Positions 1-9,063 of a stretch of 64,000 nt of DNA are shown here, one piece after another. The notes under the pieces were generated by a model. The model was not told the DNA's origin and did no database searches. It saw only the letters and a program-made list of their open reading frames with translations. Both the position numbers and the translations under genes were made by a program. Position 1 is the first letter of the stretch; each line of letters starts with the position of its first letter. The stretch spans positions 434,001 through 498,000 of the forward strand of contig JAGGNK010006437.1 in assembly GCA_017590115.1 (NCBI GenBank), read 5' to 3'. Origin of the DNA: Montifringilla adamsi. Lineage: Eukaryota > Chordata > Aves > Passeriformes > Passeridae.

Positions 1-835
1 GAGCAAGAATTGAAACCAAACCTGTGAATCCTTGTGGCAGTGCTAAAGTCATTGGCATGAGGTAGGTGGTAAATAGTCATCAGGGATTTCTGGAGGTGGC
101 CTTCACAGGACCCACCATCAGGAAAACAGAAGCATTTGGGAGATCTTTCATTCAGACGCTTTGAACTTTGAGTATCAAAGAATATTCCATATTTGGGGAC
201 AGTCCAAATGGAGTCAGTCAAAAATCCCTGTTAATTCTCATGGGTTACATTTAGGCAACACACATCAGCTGCTTCAATTTGCAGATCCACTTCTACTGCA
301 CCACACTGGGAAAATAATGTGGGTACATCCCCAGTATCCTTCTGCCTCTCCAACTACACTCTGACAGTTACCATTAACACGTTTAGGAGAGAGCTCAGTT
401 CAAAAACAGCCATTTACAACACTCTGTCAATCACCCATTAAGTAGAATTTAGATCCTTGCTATTAAAAGCTTGTATCTGCTTTGAATTTTCCTTTTTAAA
501 CCCAGTTGTACTTTTGCACTGCACAATATCTGACAATATAATCTGGCTTTATCAAATCATTTCTTCTAATAATTTTGAATAAAATATTTGTCATTTTCAA
601 TAATAGTTCAACAATAAAGTGACCTACATTTTAAGGAGGGAGGGGATGGCCTTTTTTATAGGTTCAAAAGTGCTGACTTATTAAAAAGCTGTGGGCTACC
701 TCACTATAAAAATCTTAATTTTCATTGATGTACAGCCAGCAAATCGAACAGCAATTACCATTTGCATGTATTGGTACAGCGACAATCATAACTTTGTAAG
801 GTAGTGAGAGGTGATTTTAACTGAGCATTTACCAA
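1..835. other. Unannotated noncoding stretch
   Basis: No repeat family, exon or RNA gene is recognised. A 67-codon open frame at 161-364 (+) has no domain-like pattern and is of a length expected by chance. The sequence is moderately AT-rich with no internal repeats. Confidence 0.5.
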
Positions 836-905
836 TAAACAAAAAACAACCAAAAAAAAAACAAAAAAAAAAAAAAAAAAACAAAGAAAAAAAAACCAAA
901 AAAAC
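836..905. repeat. A-rich low-complexity tract
   Basis: About 70 bases made almost entirely of A runs interrupted by single or double C and G. The phenylalanine-rich minus-strand frame across 786-1133 is a by-product of this tract and is not a gene. Confidence 0.9.
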
Positions 906-2599
906 TACCCCAAACCAAAGAGGAAGAAAGAAGACTGTTTTGCTGCAATTGTGAAGACAAAATACATAATTTCCTTTCTTCTCATTTTGGATTAAAACTA
1001 GAAAAATATTAGAACTACTAATAAAATGAATGCCTGCTATATTTTTACATATTGACATAGACATTGTAAGTTCCAGAAGTTTTGCTGAGCTCAGTTTTCC
1101 ACAAATTTTCTCATTTAGTTTATTAGTAATCACTACTAGTAGTCATAAGAAAAAAACTATAGGCAATTTGACTTCAGGGAAAAGGATTAAAAAAAACTAA
1201 ACGAAAAAAATCTCATTAATTCACTTGAAACTATCAACATTATATATTCAACCTCAGCCAATAAAGAGTGTGCCAGCCTAAGAAAAGTACATGCTTTATC
1301 TAGTCTTGTCTTTGCTCCAGAAGAACAGCATTATATCCTACTAGAAATCTCCAAAGATTTTATTTTTAATGGATTCTAATTAATTCAACCTTCTTCATTA
1401 ACAAAAATTTGCAAGCTTGATTTATTCAAAATTAATTAGACAGAAGAAAAAGCAGTCAGAGACCAGAATACTGAGGGAGGAAGAAGCAGCTGGGAGGTGT
1501 TGGAATAGAATGATGCGCTGATAACAGAAGGAAAAGAAGAAGCCATTAGTGGAGCTCTCGAAGCTAACAAAGTATTCACCCATTCCTGCTGATCATTCTA
1601 ACTGAGCAAGGCTGGGGTAATTAGCAAAATATACAGCTCAAAACACATGCCTGAAGTATTCTCCTGTTTATTAATTTTTCAGAGAAAAAAGCCTTATGCC
1701 TCACAGCAAAAGAAATTATTCTCTTTCCCTTCTGTTTCTGGTGAAACCTGGCAGTTGCACAAGTGGCTCAAAGGGAAATGATTCTTAGCTGGTCTGCCTT
1801 TTTATGGATTCATTACATCCTACTTACTCCTTCATATTACAAAAATAACAGCAAAAAATTTTAACAATCCTCTTAGCTGATATTGCTAGTTAAAAATGGG
1901 TAATCAGACCGATGGAACATAAAATTTGCAGGGGTTGGATAGGCATCTCAGGCAAATTTTATCTACTCAGTTTGATTCCCTAGAAACAGGCCTTCACCTT
2001 TTAAATTTGGGCTACAACAGTATACACAAAGATGCTCTTAAACAGGAAGTAATTTACACAAATAGTATGAAATGTTCTTGTTATAAGGTGTACTAGGGCA
2101 CAACAGGTTGAGTGGCTGGCAGGCTTAAATAAAACTCCATTATCACCTCACCATACAGACAAAAGAAACTTCATTGATTGATATCTAGCTGATAGTGTCC
2201 ACTCCCTTTTCACAAATACCATACTCAAATAATCTCTGCTGTAGTGATAAAACATCAGAAAAATTTTCCCCAAATGAATTGACTACAGTTTTGATCTGAA
2301 AAAGCTGTTTCAGGTAATTCTATGTTAGCTGTTCTCCAAATGGTCGTATGAGATTTTCTACATTTTTCTCATTTTATCAAAATAATATTGAGGGTGGGTA
2401 TTTTAGTACTTTGCTTCTACACAGTTTTGGCAATCAGTAGTATGCAGTAAAACACTTTCCCCAAATGCCAAATCCTGTTCACAATTATTTTTTGACCTAG
2501 TTTTATGATCACAGACACTTACTCTCCTTTCCCCTTTCCTTTTATTAGTGTCTCAATTGTATTGCAAGAATCAAAGAGGAAACAGAATGTTATTAACAA
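906..2599. other. Unannotated AT-rich stretch, part TAAT-rich
   Basis: No gene or repeat family is recognised. The part near 1370-1680 carries several TAATTA/TTAATT-type cores inside non-repetitive sequence. That texture resembles developmental conserved noncoding elements, but conservation is not testable here. Confidence 0.4.
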
Positions 2600-3060
2600 C
2601 TTAGACCATGGGCAGGAATGAGTAATAAAAATTTTATTAAGAATCAGTTAAAAACACAAAGCAAAAGGAGGGCTGAACTAGGAGCTTGATGGGACTCCTG
2701 CTCAGCTCACAAAATGGTGTGTCCACCTTTTATATGAGATGAGATGGCATCAGTCGTCAATATTTATGAGCAGTCCTTATATGAAGAATTGGAACCCCTC
2801 AAGGTCTGTCCATCCGCTCCTCTGGGTCCTTCCTTGGTGGAGCCCTTCTCCTATCTTTACTGGTGGTGGGGTGTTACTATGCCAAGCCTCCCAGCAACAA
2901 GGGTTCCCCACCCGTGCTGCCTCTGGCAAGAGGCAAGCGTGCACCCTTCTTCCCCCACGTTTTGACAGCTCTGTGAGGCAGAGCTGCCAGGCAGCAACCA
3001 CCCAGGGGGAGGGGAAGATTGAAGGGAGAACAGAAAAGGGTTCAAAACCAAACTGAAAAC
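2600..3060 (-). mobile_element. LTR-like element, solo, minus orientation
   Basis: A GC-richer block stands out from AT-rich flanks. Read on the minus strand it has a TATA-like box (complement of 2728-2735) followed about 95 bases later by an AATAAA signal (complement of 2633-2638), the order expected of a retroviral LTR promoter and R region. No coding region adjoins it, so it is probably a solo LTR. TG/CA ends and a target duplication could not be fixed, so both edges are approximate. The overlapping short open frames on both strands inside the block have no recognisable domains. Confidence 0.6.
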
Positions 3061-3917
3061 AACAAAAGGACATGTTAAAAGAACCCCAAACTTTAACTGA
3101 ACTTTTCAACATGATAGATAACTTCCTCTCACTTGCATGAGTCAATTATTATACCCCATGTATAACAAGAATGTGACATTTTTCTGATGTGATGAAAGCA
3201 AAATTGCCTTCTAAAACACTGGTTTTCACTTAGTGATGTTTTCTTTGAACACTTTTCAAAGAACTTTGGAAGAGTTGTCTGAAATTTGAATAGACTTCTT
3301 TGCCCATTTAAGCCACTGGTTTAACAAGTTCTAGAAATCATGTTAGTTTCTGAGATAGAGCTTTTGATCTTAGTGTAGGTACGAAGTGCAATACCTAATG
3401 TGCTTGTGGTTTTCACTGGAGCATAACAGACTCTTTTAGGGCTCTCTGGCTATTTTTTGCTACAACATGCAGTGTTTTTTTATGCACTTATGTATTTTAA
3501 ATTCAGACCTAAAAAATCTGGTGGCACAGTGGCTCTATAGCAGCAATATCAGTGCTTCACAGTTTTAAAAGTTTTCAATATGATTAAGAGGTATTGGCAA
3601 GGGTGCTTGTGACCAGTATTCCATGGAAAATACCCATAGACTTGGACCTCAAAATTTTACGTCAATTCATGTCAATTCACATTGAATAATTGCCAGAAGA
3701 AGAGAATGCATGGATCTTCCCTAATGCTTTCAGAGCTGGTGATGTTATTAGTTACCAAAATAACTGTCAAGATCTGAATTAGGATTATTGAAAAACTTTT
3801 TTAAGGCATTCTCCACATTTAATATTAGTATATACCCAAGTTAACATGAGTATGTCTTCTTAATTTTCAAGACTTGACCCAGTGGGTGCACACAGTTATT
3901 TATTTTTGTCAAAATTA
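3061..3917. other. Unannotated noncoding stretch
   Basis: AT-rich, apparently single-copy sequence between an LTR-like element and a CR1. No gene, RNA or repeat is recognised. Confidence 0.5.
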
Positions 3918-4103
3918 TAAAATCATGTAATAATAGAAGGGTTTGGGTTGGAAGGAACCTTAAGGATCTTCTAATTCCAACCCCCTTGCCGTGGATGGGG
4001 ATACTTTCCACCCTATTGTTAGGAACCCCATCTAACCTGGCCTTGAACACTTCCAAGGATGGGGATCCACAACTTCTCTGGGCCATCTAGGCCAGTGCCT
4101 CAC
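3918..4103 (-). mobile_element. CR1 LINE, 3' part (left half of split copy)
   Basis: The 3' end of a chicken-repeat-1 (CR1) non-LTR retrotransposon in reverse orientation. It opens with a degenerate AATCATNNAAT-type tail, followed by the characteristic GGTTTGGGTTGGAAGGAACC block and the ACTTCCAAGGATGGGGAT block. CR1 copies are usually 5'-truncated and lack a poly-A tail, as here. The CR1 sequence stops at CCTCAC (4098-4103) and resumes after an LTR at 4616, so this copy is older than the LTR insertion. Confidence 0.9.
4098..4103. repeat. Target-site duplication, left copy (CCTCAC)
   Basis: Matches 4616-4621 exactly and lies directly against the LTR edge. In an intact CR1 this hexamer occurs once, within the block reading about GTGCCTCACCACC. 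Confidence 0.8.
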
Positions 4104-4229
4104 TATCCTGGTAGGTTCCAGCCAGGCTGTGCCCGGTGGACTGCTGAGGCCAGGATAGTCTCAGTGGAGGCTCAGACTTGGTCCGATCTCCCAAAGCGTT
4201 CCCAGCTGCAGGCAGCCAAGCAAGCTCAA

Positions 4230-4282
4230 GTGATTTTCAGCTCTTTAGTGATTATCAGCTCTGTGTGATTATCAGCTCTTTT
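4230..4282. repeat. Three ~18-base tandem repeats inside the LTR
   Basis: Three copies of a unit close to GTGATTATCAGCTCT lie head to tail. On the LTR's own (minus) strand they are downstream of the AATAAA signal, that is in U5. Confidence 0.85.
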
Positions 4283-4351
4283 GGCTTGCTTGTGGCCGTA
4301 GCAGCAGACACAGGGAGAGAGAGAAGTGCTGTTTAAGGTTCCGCAGAATTC

Positions 4352-4357
4352 TTTATT
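4352..4357 (-). terminator. LTR polyadenylation signal AATAAA
   Basis: Complement reads AATAAA, about 65 bases downstream of the TATA-like box on the minus strand, as expected for an R region. Confidence 0.6.
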
Positions 4358-4417
4358 AGGGTCTCCCACGAAGGTTCTCAGTGACAGCTCTTATGCCAAA
4401 CCAGGCAGAATTAGGGG

Positions 4418-4425
4418 TTTTTATA
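4418..4425 (-). promoter_or_regulatory. LTR TATA-like box
   Basis: Complement reads TATAAAAA inside the nested LTR, upstream of its polyadenylation signal. It marks the U3 promoter of the former provirus. Confidence 0.6.
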
Positions 4426-4615
4426 CCCTACAGAGGTTTTGGAAACTGTCCAATAGAAAGGTCAGGGAAAAGTGACCTATAGGCTTACAGAGAGATAAGC
4501 AGGGTCCGAAAGGTGGAAGAGAGGGGCTTCTAAGGCCTGAGTCATCATGACTTGGCATTTCCTAGCTCAGGCTTCTGACCTCCAAGGAGGCCTTGCAGGC
4601 CCTGTGCCTGCTACA

Positions 4616-4621
4616 CCTCAC
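4616..4621. repeat. Target-site duplication, right copy (CCTCAC)
   Basis: Exact match to 4098-4103 on the other side of the LTR. The CR1 reading resumes immediately after it. Confidence 0.8.
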
Positions 4622-4660
4622 CACCCCACAGTTAAGAATTGTTGTGTCATATCTGCAGTG
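4616..4660 (-). mobile_element. CR1 LINE, right half of split copy
   Basis: The reading resumes with CCTCACCACCCCACAGTTAA, which matches the CR1 block that normally follows directly on the left half. It decays into unrecognised sequence by about 4660. Confidence 0.75.
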
Positions 4661-6009
4661 TGAGATACATGATGAAGAGTATAACTCATAAGATTATATC
4701 ATAATAAAAACACTATTTTGTTTCAGGCTACCTGATCAATTTATACCAACCAAGTGTTATTTCCTGGTAGCAGCTAAGCAGGAAGTGTTAAAGCAACTAA
4801 GGCAGTCAGTCAAAAGCACTTGGCACATAGTCCATTCCAAAGTACAATACAGACACAACACTGAGGTCAAAGACCTAATTGACTTTGCTTTTCATAAGGA
4901 AAATCCTTCCAATTTAATATTTTGAAGCTTTCAAGTTGTATTTTTTTCTGTGCTTATCTATCCACCTAGTAAATCCCACGTGTCTAATCTCTTGTGTGAC
5001 TTCTACACTACAGAGTAAGAGGGAAAAAGTGAGATCCTGATTCATGTTGGTGTTCAGTTATTGGAGCACACACCAGGACATAATGCTGCTGGCAAGAATA
5101 GTACGGTTATCTGCTCTCTACAGCACTGAAAAGGGCCCAAAAAGGAATTAAGGAGACTCCTTCAAGCCAGTGACTCCAGACATAATATGTTTGTTGCTGA
5201 TATCTTGTGTGAGTAATGTTTCAGAATATGAACATGTCAGATTTGAAGAACTGCAGACTAACTGGAGCTGAGTTGGTTTTTTAAAAACAAATACATAAAT
5301 CAACATAAGATATATTTTTTAATTGTGCTATTTAAGTAATACAAATATAAAATGTAAGTTTTCACCCAGGGAGTTATAGCCAGAGAGACCTGAGACCTGC
5401 AAGTAAGAGTTTTTAAAATTGGGTTTAAAAAATGCAGATTTTTCCAATCAGATCTTCTGTTCTTCTTTGGTTTTTACTAGATTTTTGCTTTTTATTTTTT
5501 AATTAAAAATATCACACCTCTGCTTCTGACACTAGCAATTTTGTCCAACATTCTAGAACTAAATTTCACTGTGGACAGATGTTTCACACTGAGGATGAAA
5601 ACAAAAGCATCAGGCTTCAGAGTTCAAACATAATACTTACTCCAGGGGGCAGGAGTCTCTCTTTAAAAAAAATCTTTCATTACAAGACACCATTTTGAAA
5701 CTGTGCATGCAACCCAAATGTGCATTTCAGTGGGAAATATGGAGAAATAATAAGCAGGTCTCAGTACTCAAAAAGTGTATTTTTGGTCTGGTAAAAAACA
5801 GGCTTTGTATGCAAATTAGGATGAAGCTAGAGATTGGAAATATCTGTAGGAAGTCTCAGTCCTTTTATATGGCCCATAAAAGAAACAAATAAAATAAAAA
5901 ATAATTCCAAAATACTTGCTCCCCCCAAAAATCCCAAACAAATATCCACACCTGTGTCCAATTCCACTGTAAAAGAGGGAGTTGGGGAGGATTCTTTTAA
6001 TAGATTTTT
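4661..6009. other. Unannotated noncoding stretch
   Basis: AT-rich, apparently single-copy DNA with no recognised gene or repeat. The short open frames in it (for example 5695-5892 on the plus strand) have no domain features. Confidence 0.5.
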
Positions 6010-6053
6010 TGGATGAAAATAAAGCTTCAATGGGGAAATATATCTGAGAACTG

Positions 6054-6059
6054 TTTATT
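6054..6059 (-). terminator. LTR polyadenylation signal AATAAA
   Basis: Complement reads AATAAA in a context shared with 51769-51774 of the related element at 51.7 kb. Confidence 0.55.
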
Positions 6060-6383
6060 GATAAAAGAAAAGGGGGGCGAGGCATGTAAGTGTTCATAGA
6101 GTTAGAGATGAGTAATGTAATGGTTTGCCCTCACAATTAAGAGATAGATACTATGTGGATGTTAAAATGTATAGTGATGTTATTGTAAAATGTCCTCCCA
6201 TAGTCCTCTTTCCCCTCCCCCTTGTAATAGCCTCAGTAGTCAGGGCAATTGGAGAGGGCCAGCTTATTACCAAGAGGCACAGAGTAACAACACCCAACCT
6301 CCAATCAAGATGTAAGAAGGTAATCTCCATCAATGGATGGCAGAGAAGGGGTTGACTGGTAATACTTTGGGAGGGGCTAGGGG

Positions 6384-6390
6384 TATAAAA
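6384..6390 (+). promoter_or_regulatory. LTR TATA box
   Basis: TATAAAA in the context GGGGTATAAAAGGCAGAGC, a near-consensus core promoter, 113 bases upstream of AATAAA. Confidence 0.7.
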
Positions 6391-6496
6391 GGCAGAGCAT
6401 CCATTTTGTAGATGAACAGATGGCTGAGAGTCAGGAAGACTCCCAGCACTGTAATTTTTCCTTATTCAGTATTTTGTTGTATTTTTGATACGGTTT

Positions 6497-6502
6497 AATA
6501 AA
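6497..6502 (+). terminator. LTR polyadenylation signal AATAAA
   Basis: AATAAA near the end of the plus-strand LTR, followed by about 35 bases of U5-like sequence. Confidence 0.65.
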
Positions 6503-7370
6503 CCCGATAAAATGATAAAAGAGAGGGTCGTTTCTCACACTAATAAAAGGGGATAGGGAAAGGAGCAGGGAGAGGAAAAAGAGAGAGATAGGGAAAGAAA
6601 CAGAAGACAGGTGACAGCATTACCACAAGAACCCCGGCTCTTTGTCGGCATCGGCTTAGCAGGTAGAGTGTCCGTGCTGAAAACTGTGGTGTGTTTGCAT
6701 AGCTCCCGTGGCGGGCTGGGCACAATTTCCAAACAGTAGCAGGCTGCGTGTTCCTTCCGTTGGCGGGGAATAGGCTGTTGTGGCCACGGGCACAGTCCTG
6801 GAAGAGCAGCAGGTTCCCAGGGTCAAGGCACGGTGGCTGCAGGCACGATGGAGTACAGGTGATGGTGGTGGCAGGCTGGTCGCTATGGGCTGGTGCTATG
6901 GCGGGCTGGTGCAGGTGGTGTCAATGGCTGTGCCCAGGAAGCATGGCGGGAACAGCTGGTGGCAGGGCACTTGCTCTGTTGGGGAGGCAGCAGAGCATGA
7001 GTTCATCACAATGATAAGCTGGTTTACAGAGACAATGAAGAACAACCACAGGGAGGAAAAGGAAAGGGGGAGGAGGGGAGCCAAGTGGACCCTATGGGCA
7101 GGCCCCTGCGACCTCCAAGATATTCAAAGCAAAATGGCTCCAGTTGTGCTGTGGAAAGCTGCTTTCATCTGCTAAGGTTCCTCCCACAGCTCGGTTTCAC
7201 GAGCATCCAGGCATTCTTGGTGGGCATTTGCCCTACTGGAGATCATGGAGGCTTTCTCTGCCCTGATTGGCTGCTAGGCAAAGTCTCTCTGGGCATAGGG
7301 AAGCCAGTACCATTTTTATAGGAAGATTTTACCTCCTATATAACATATGTTGAGGCATAAATCGATTGGT

Positions 7371-8711
7371 CCCTCTGAACCTGAAAAACAGCAAAAGCAA
7401 AGTAACTATGAAGTGTCATTATGCCCTACTTTTCACTTCTATATTGTTGCAGCATTACTGATTTTAACAGTTGCTTCTAATTTTCAATACATTGAGGACA
7501 TCAAACAAATTGCTAGATCTTATCTATCTTTTCTTTTCCCAGTGCACAAATATTTAGCCCACACTGTTCTAAACATGAGGCTATGTCTTTTGGAAAATGC
7601 AACATTTTGTAGGTGAATTAGGCCCACAAATAATTACACTGGGTCAGGCTGAGGATCTGGCCAGCCCTTTAACCTGCCCCTGGCAGGGTCAGGACCAGAA
7701 GTATATCAGGGAATATATATCATTATTCTTCTCATTATTCCTCTATATTTATAGCATTTTCAACAAGGACATTCCTGTACACAGGGTCATACTCATATCA
7801 GTGAGTATAACAGTCTTTCCCCAACTTTTCTACCAGAATTTCCCTCTCTTCTGCAATTTAAAAATTTGTATTTCTATCACCCACAGTCCACTGTGCCAGT
7901 AAGTTCCACATTTACAATGAAATTATGTAAAAGTACTATGTTAAAAAGTACTTCTGCTTACATTAAAACATCAACTGGATAATTTGTTGTCATAATTTTT
8001 CACTGCCCATCTTGGACATAATGAATATCAATATTGTGTAAACTGGGCAGCTACCTCATTGCAAGTATTTTGTAACAAATCAGTTAAAAATATAATTATG
8101 AATTATGAATTATATTCATAAAGTATTGAATTTCTCTCAAATGCTTCCAGGATCTTCATGCTCCATGAGCAACAAATCCCATTATCAGATCCCTTCTACA
8201 CTGGGTTGCTTTACCAAGAAAACTCATATAATTTTTTATAGTTTTTGTGTAGTACATAGAAATATATTTGAGAGAACCTGGAAGTTACTAACACAAGTAG
8301 AAAAGTAATATATGCTTTAAAATATTAAAAAAGAAAATTAGGTAGGCATGTGTTCACTGCTAATGAACATTAATGGACCAATAAAAAGTAGTTATATAAC
8401 AGGTCCACACAATTTTTTTTGTGTAAACAATTAGCTATGTGAAGCAACATAATAAGGAGAAAAGTGTCACAACTTTTTTTAATTTGTATTCTGCTTTAAT
8501 ATTTTTCTGTTTGTATTTTTCTTAAGTGAGACTGCATTGAATGACTAAAATGTGTCATGTGAAATATGTAATGTATTATTGCTCAGAAATTAGATATTAG
8601 GGAAAGTAAAATAGAGAAAGCAAAATATTTTTAGTGTTAATTACCTGTCAAGCTTTAACTTTTGAGTATGGTTATCACCCAGTATTTTAGGTAGATCATA
8701 TATCTTAAGGA
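7371..8711. other. Unannotated AT-rich stretch
   Basis: No gene is recognised. A short GC-richer patch near 7615-7705 may belong to the upstream part of the adjacent LTR-like element. The rest looks single-copy. Confidence 0.4.
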
Positions 8712-9063
8712 GATAAGTGGGATTTCACGATTGGAGATTTCCGAATAGCTGCTATCATAAAAGCTAAAACCCATGGAAAAACTTGTTTCTTGTAAAAAAG
8801 TCTCCATAACATAACAAGAGAGACTCCTCTCCCTAAAAAAAATAATAAAAGACTATCCTAAAGTAGTAAATGAACCGAAAATATCAGATTTTTCTCGACA
8901 TTGTCAGTGAGAAAATGAAAGAAAAGGTTAAAAAAAAGGGAAGTGTTCTAAAGGTTTATTCTAATTTCTCTTTTTTTTTTCTTTTAGTTCTGTTAGTAAA
9001 GTTTTTTTTATACCCTTCAAAGTTTGAACCTACTTTGCTCTTCCCCTAGATCCTCTCTCACAG
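8712..9063 (+). mobile_element. Diverged LTR/ERV relic, plus strand
   Basis: It is homologous to the reverse complement of 52481-52860. Matching blocks in the same order include CACGATTNNAGATTTCC (near 8725), GAGAGANTCCTNNNCCTAA (near 8820), GTGTTCTANAGGTTTATT (near 8945) and TTTTAGTTCTGTTA (near 8982). The right edge, TCTCTCACAG, resembles an LTR terminus. It is strongly decayed with an expanded T-run, so it is an old insertion. Confidence 0.65.

Larger units (their letters stand above)
4104..4615 (-). mobile_element. Solo LTR inserted into CR1
   Basis: A 512-base LTR in minus orientation. On the minus strand it starts TGTAGC and ends in TA where CA is usual, probably one transition. A TATA-like box (complement of 4418-4425) precedes an AATAAA signal (complement of 4352-4357) by about 65 bases. 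It is bounded by identical 6-bp copies of CCTCAC, at 4098-4103 and 4616-4621, and the CR1 sequence continues on both sides. The 6-bp duplication is typical of class II (beta-like, ERVK) retroviruses. There is no internal region, consistent with LTR-LTR recombination leaving a solo LTR. Confidence 0.85.
6116..6537 (+). mobile_element. Solo LTR, plus strand, nested
   Basis: An LTR of about 420 bases starting TGTAATGG and ending near TTTCTCA. It has a clear TATA box (6384-6390) and an AATAAA signal (6497-6502) about 110 bases further on. It lies inside the minus-strand LTR-like block at 6010-7370. The flanking pentamers AGTAA and ACTAA differ at one base, so the target duplication is only suggestive and the exact right edge may be off by two or three bases. 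No internal retroviral sequence adjoins it. Confidence 0.7.
6010..7370 (-). mobile_element. LTR-like element, minus strand, split by another LTR
   Basis: On the minus strand this block has a CCAAT box (complement of 7365-7369), a TATA-like box (complement of 7313-7320), a long GC-rich purine/pyrimidine-skewed stretch, and an AATAAA signal (complement of 6054-6059) followed by a short U5-like end. The sequence around 6015-6061 matches 51727-51778 (shared core TATCTGAGAAC, then TTTATTG), which is the corresponding end of the retroviral element there. The interval 6116-6537 is a separate plus-strand LTR. The right edge is uncertain and could extend to about 7700. Confidence 0.55.

Noticed and set aside
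161..364. 67-codon plus-strand open frame near the window start
   Set aside because: Short, no domain, no start or splice context; such lengths are common by chance in 64 kb.
786..1133. 115-codon minus-strand frame rich in phenylalanine
   Set aside because: The phenylalanine run is the reverse complement of the A-rich tract at 836-905.
2739..3145. Overlapping frames on both strands near 2.7-3.1 kb
   Set aside because: They lie within an LTR-like element; no retroviral or cellular domain is visible.
6780..7175. 131-codon plus-strand frame rich in glycine and tryptophan
   Set aside because: It is antisense to the GC-rich part of the minus-strand LTR-like element at 6010-7370 and has no domain.
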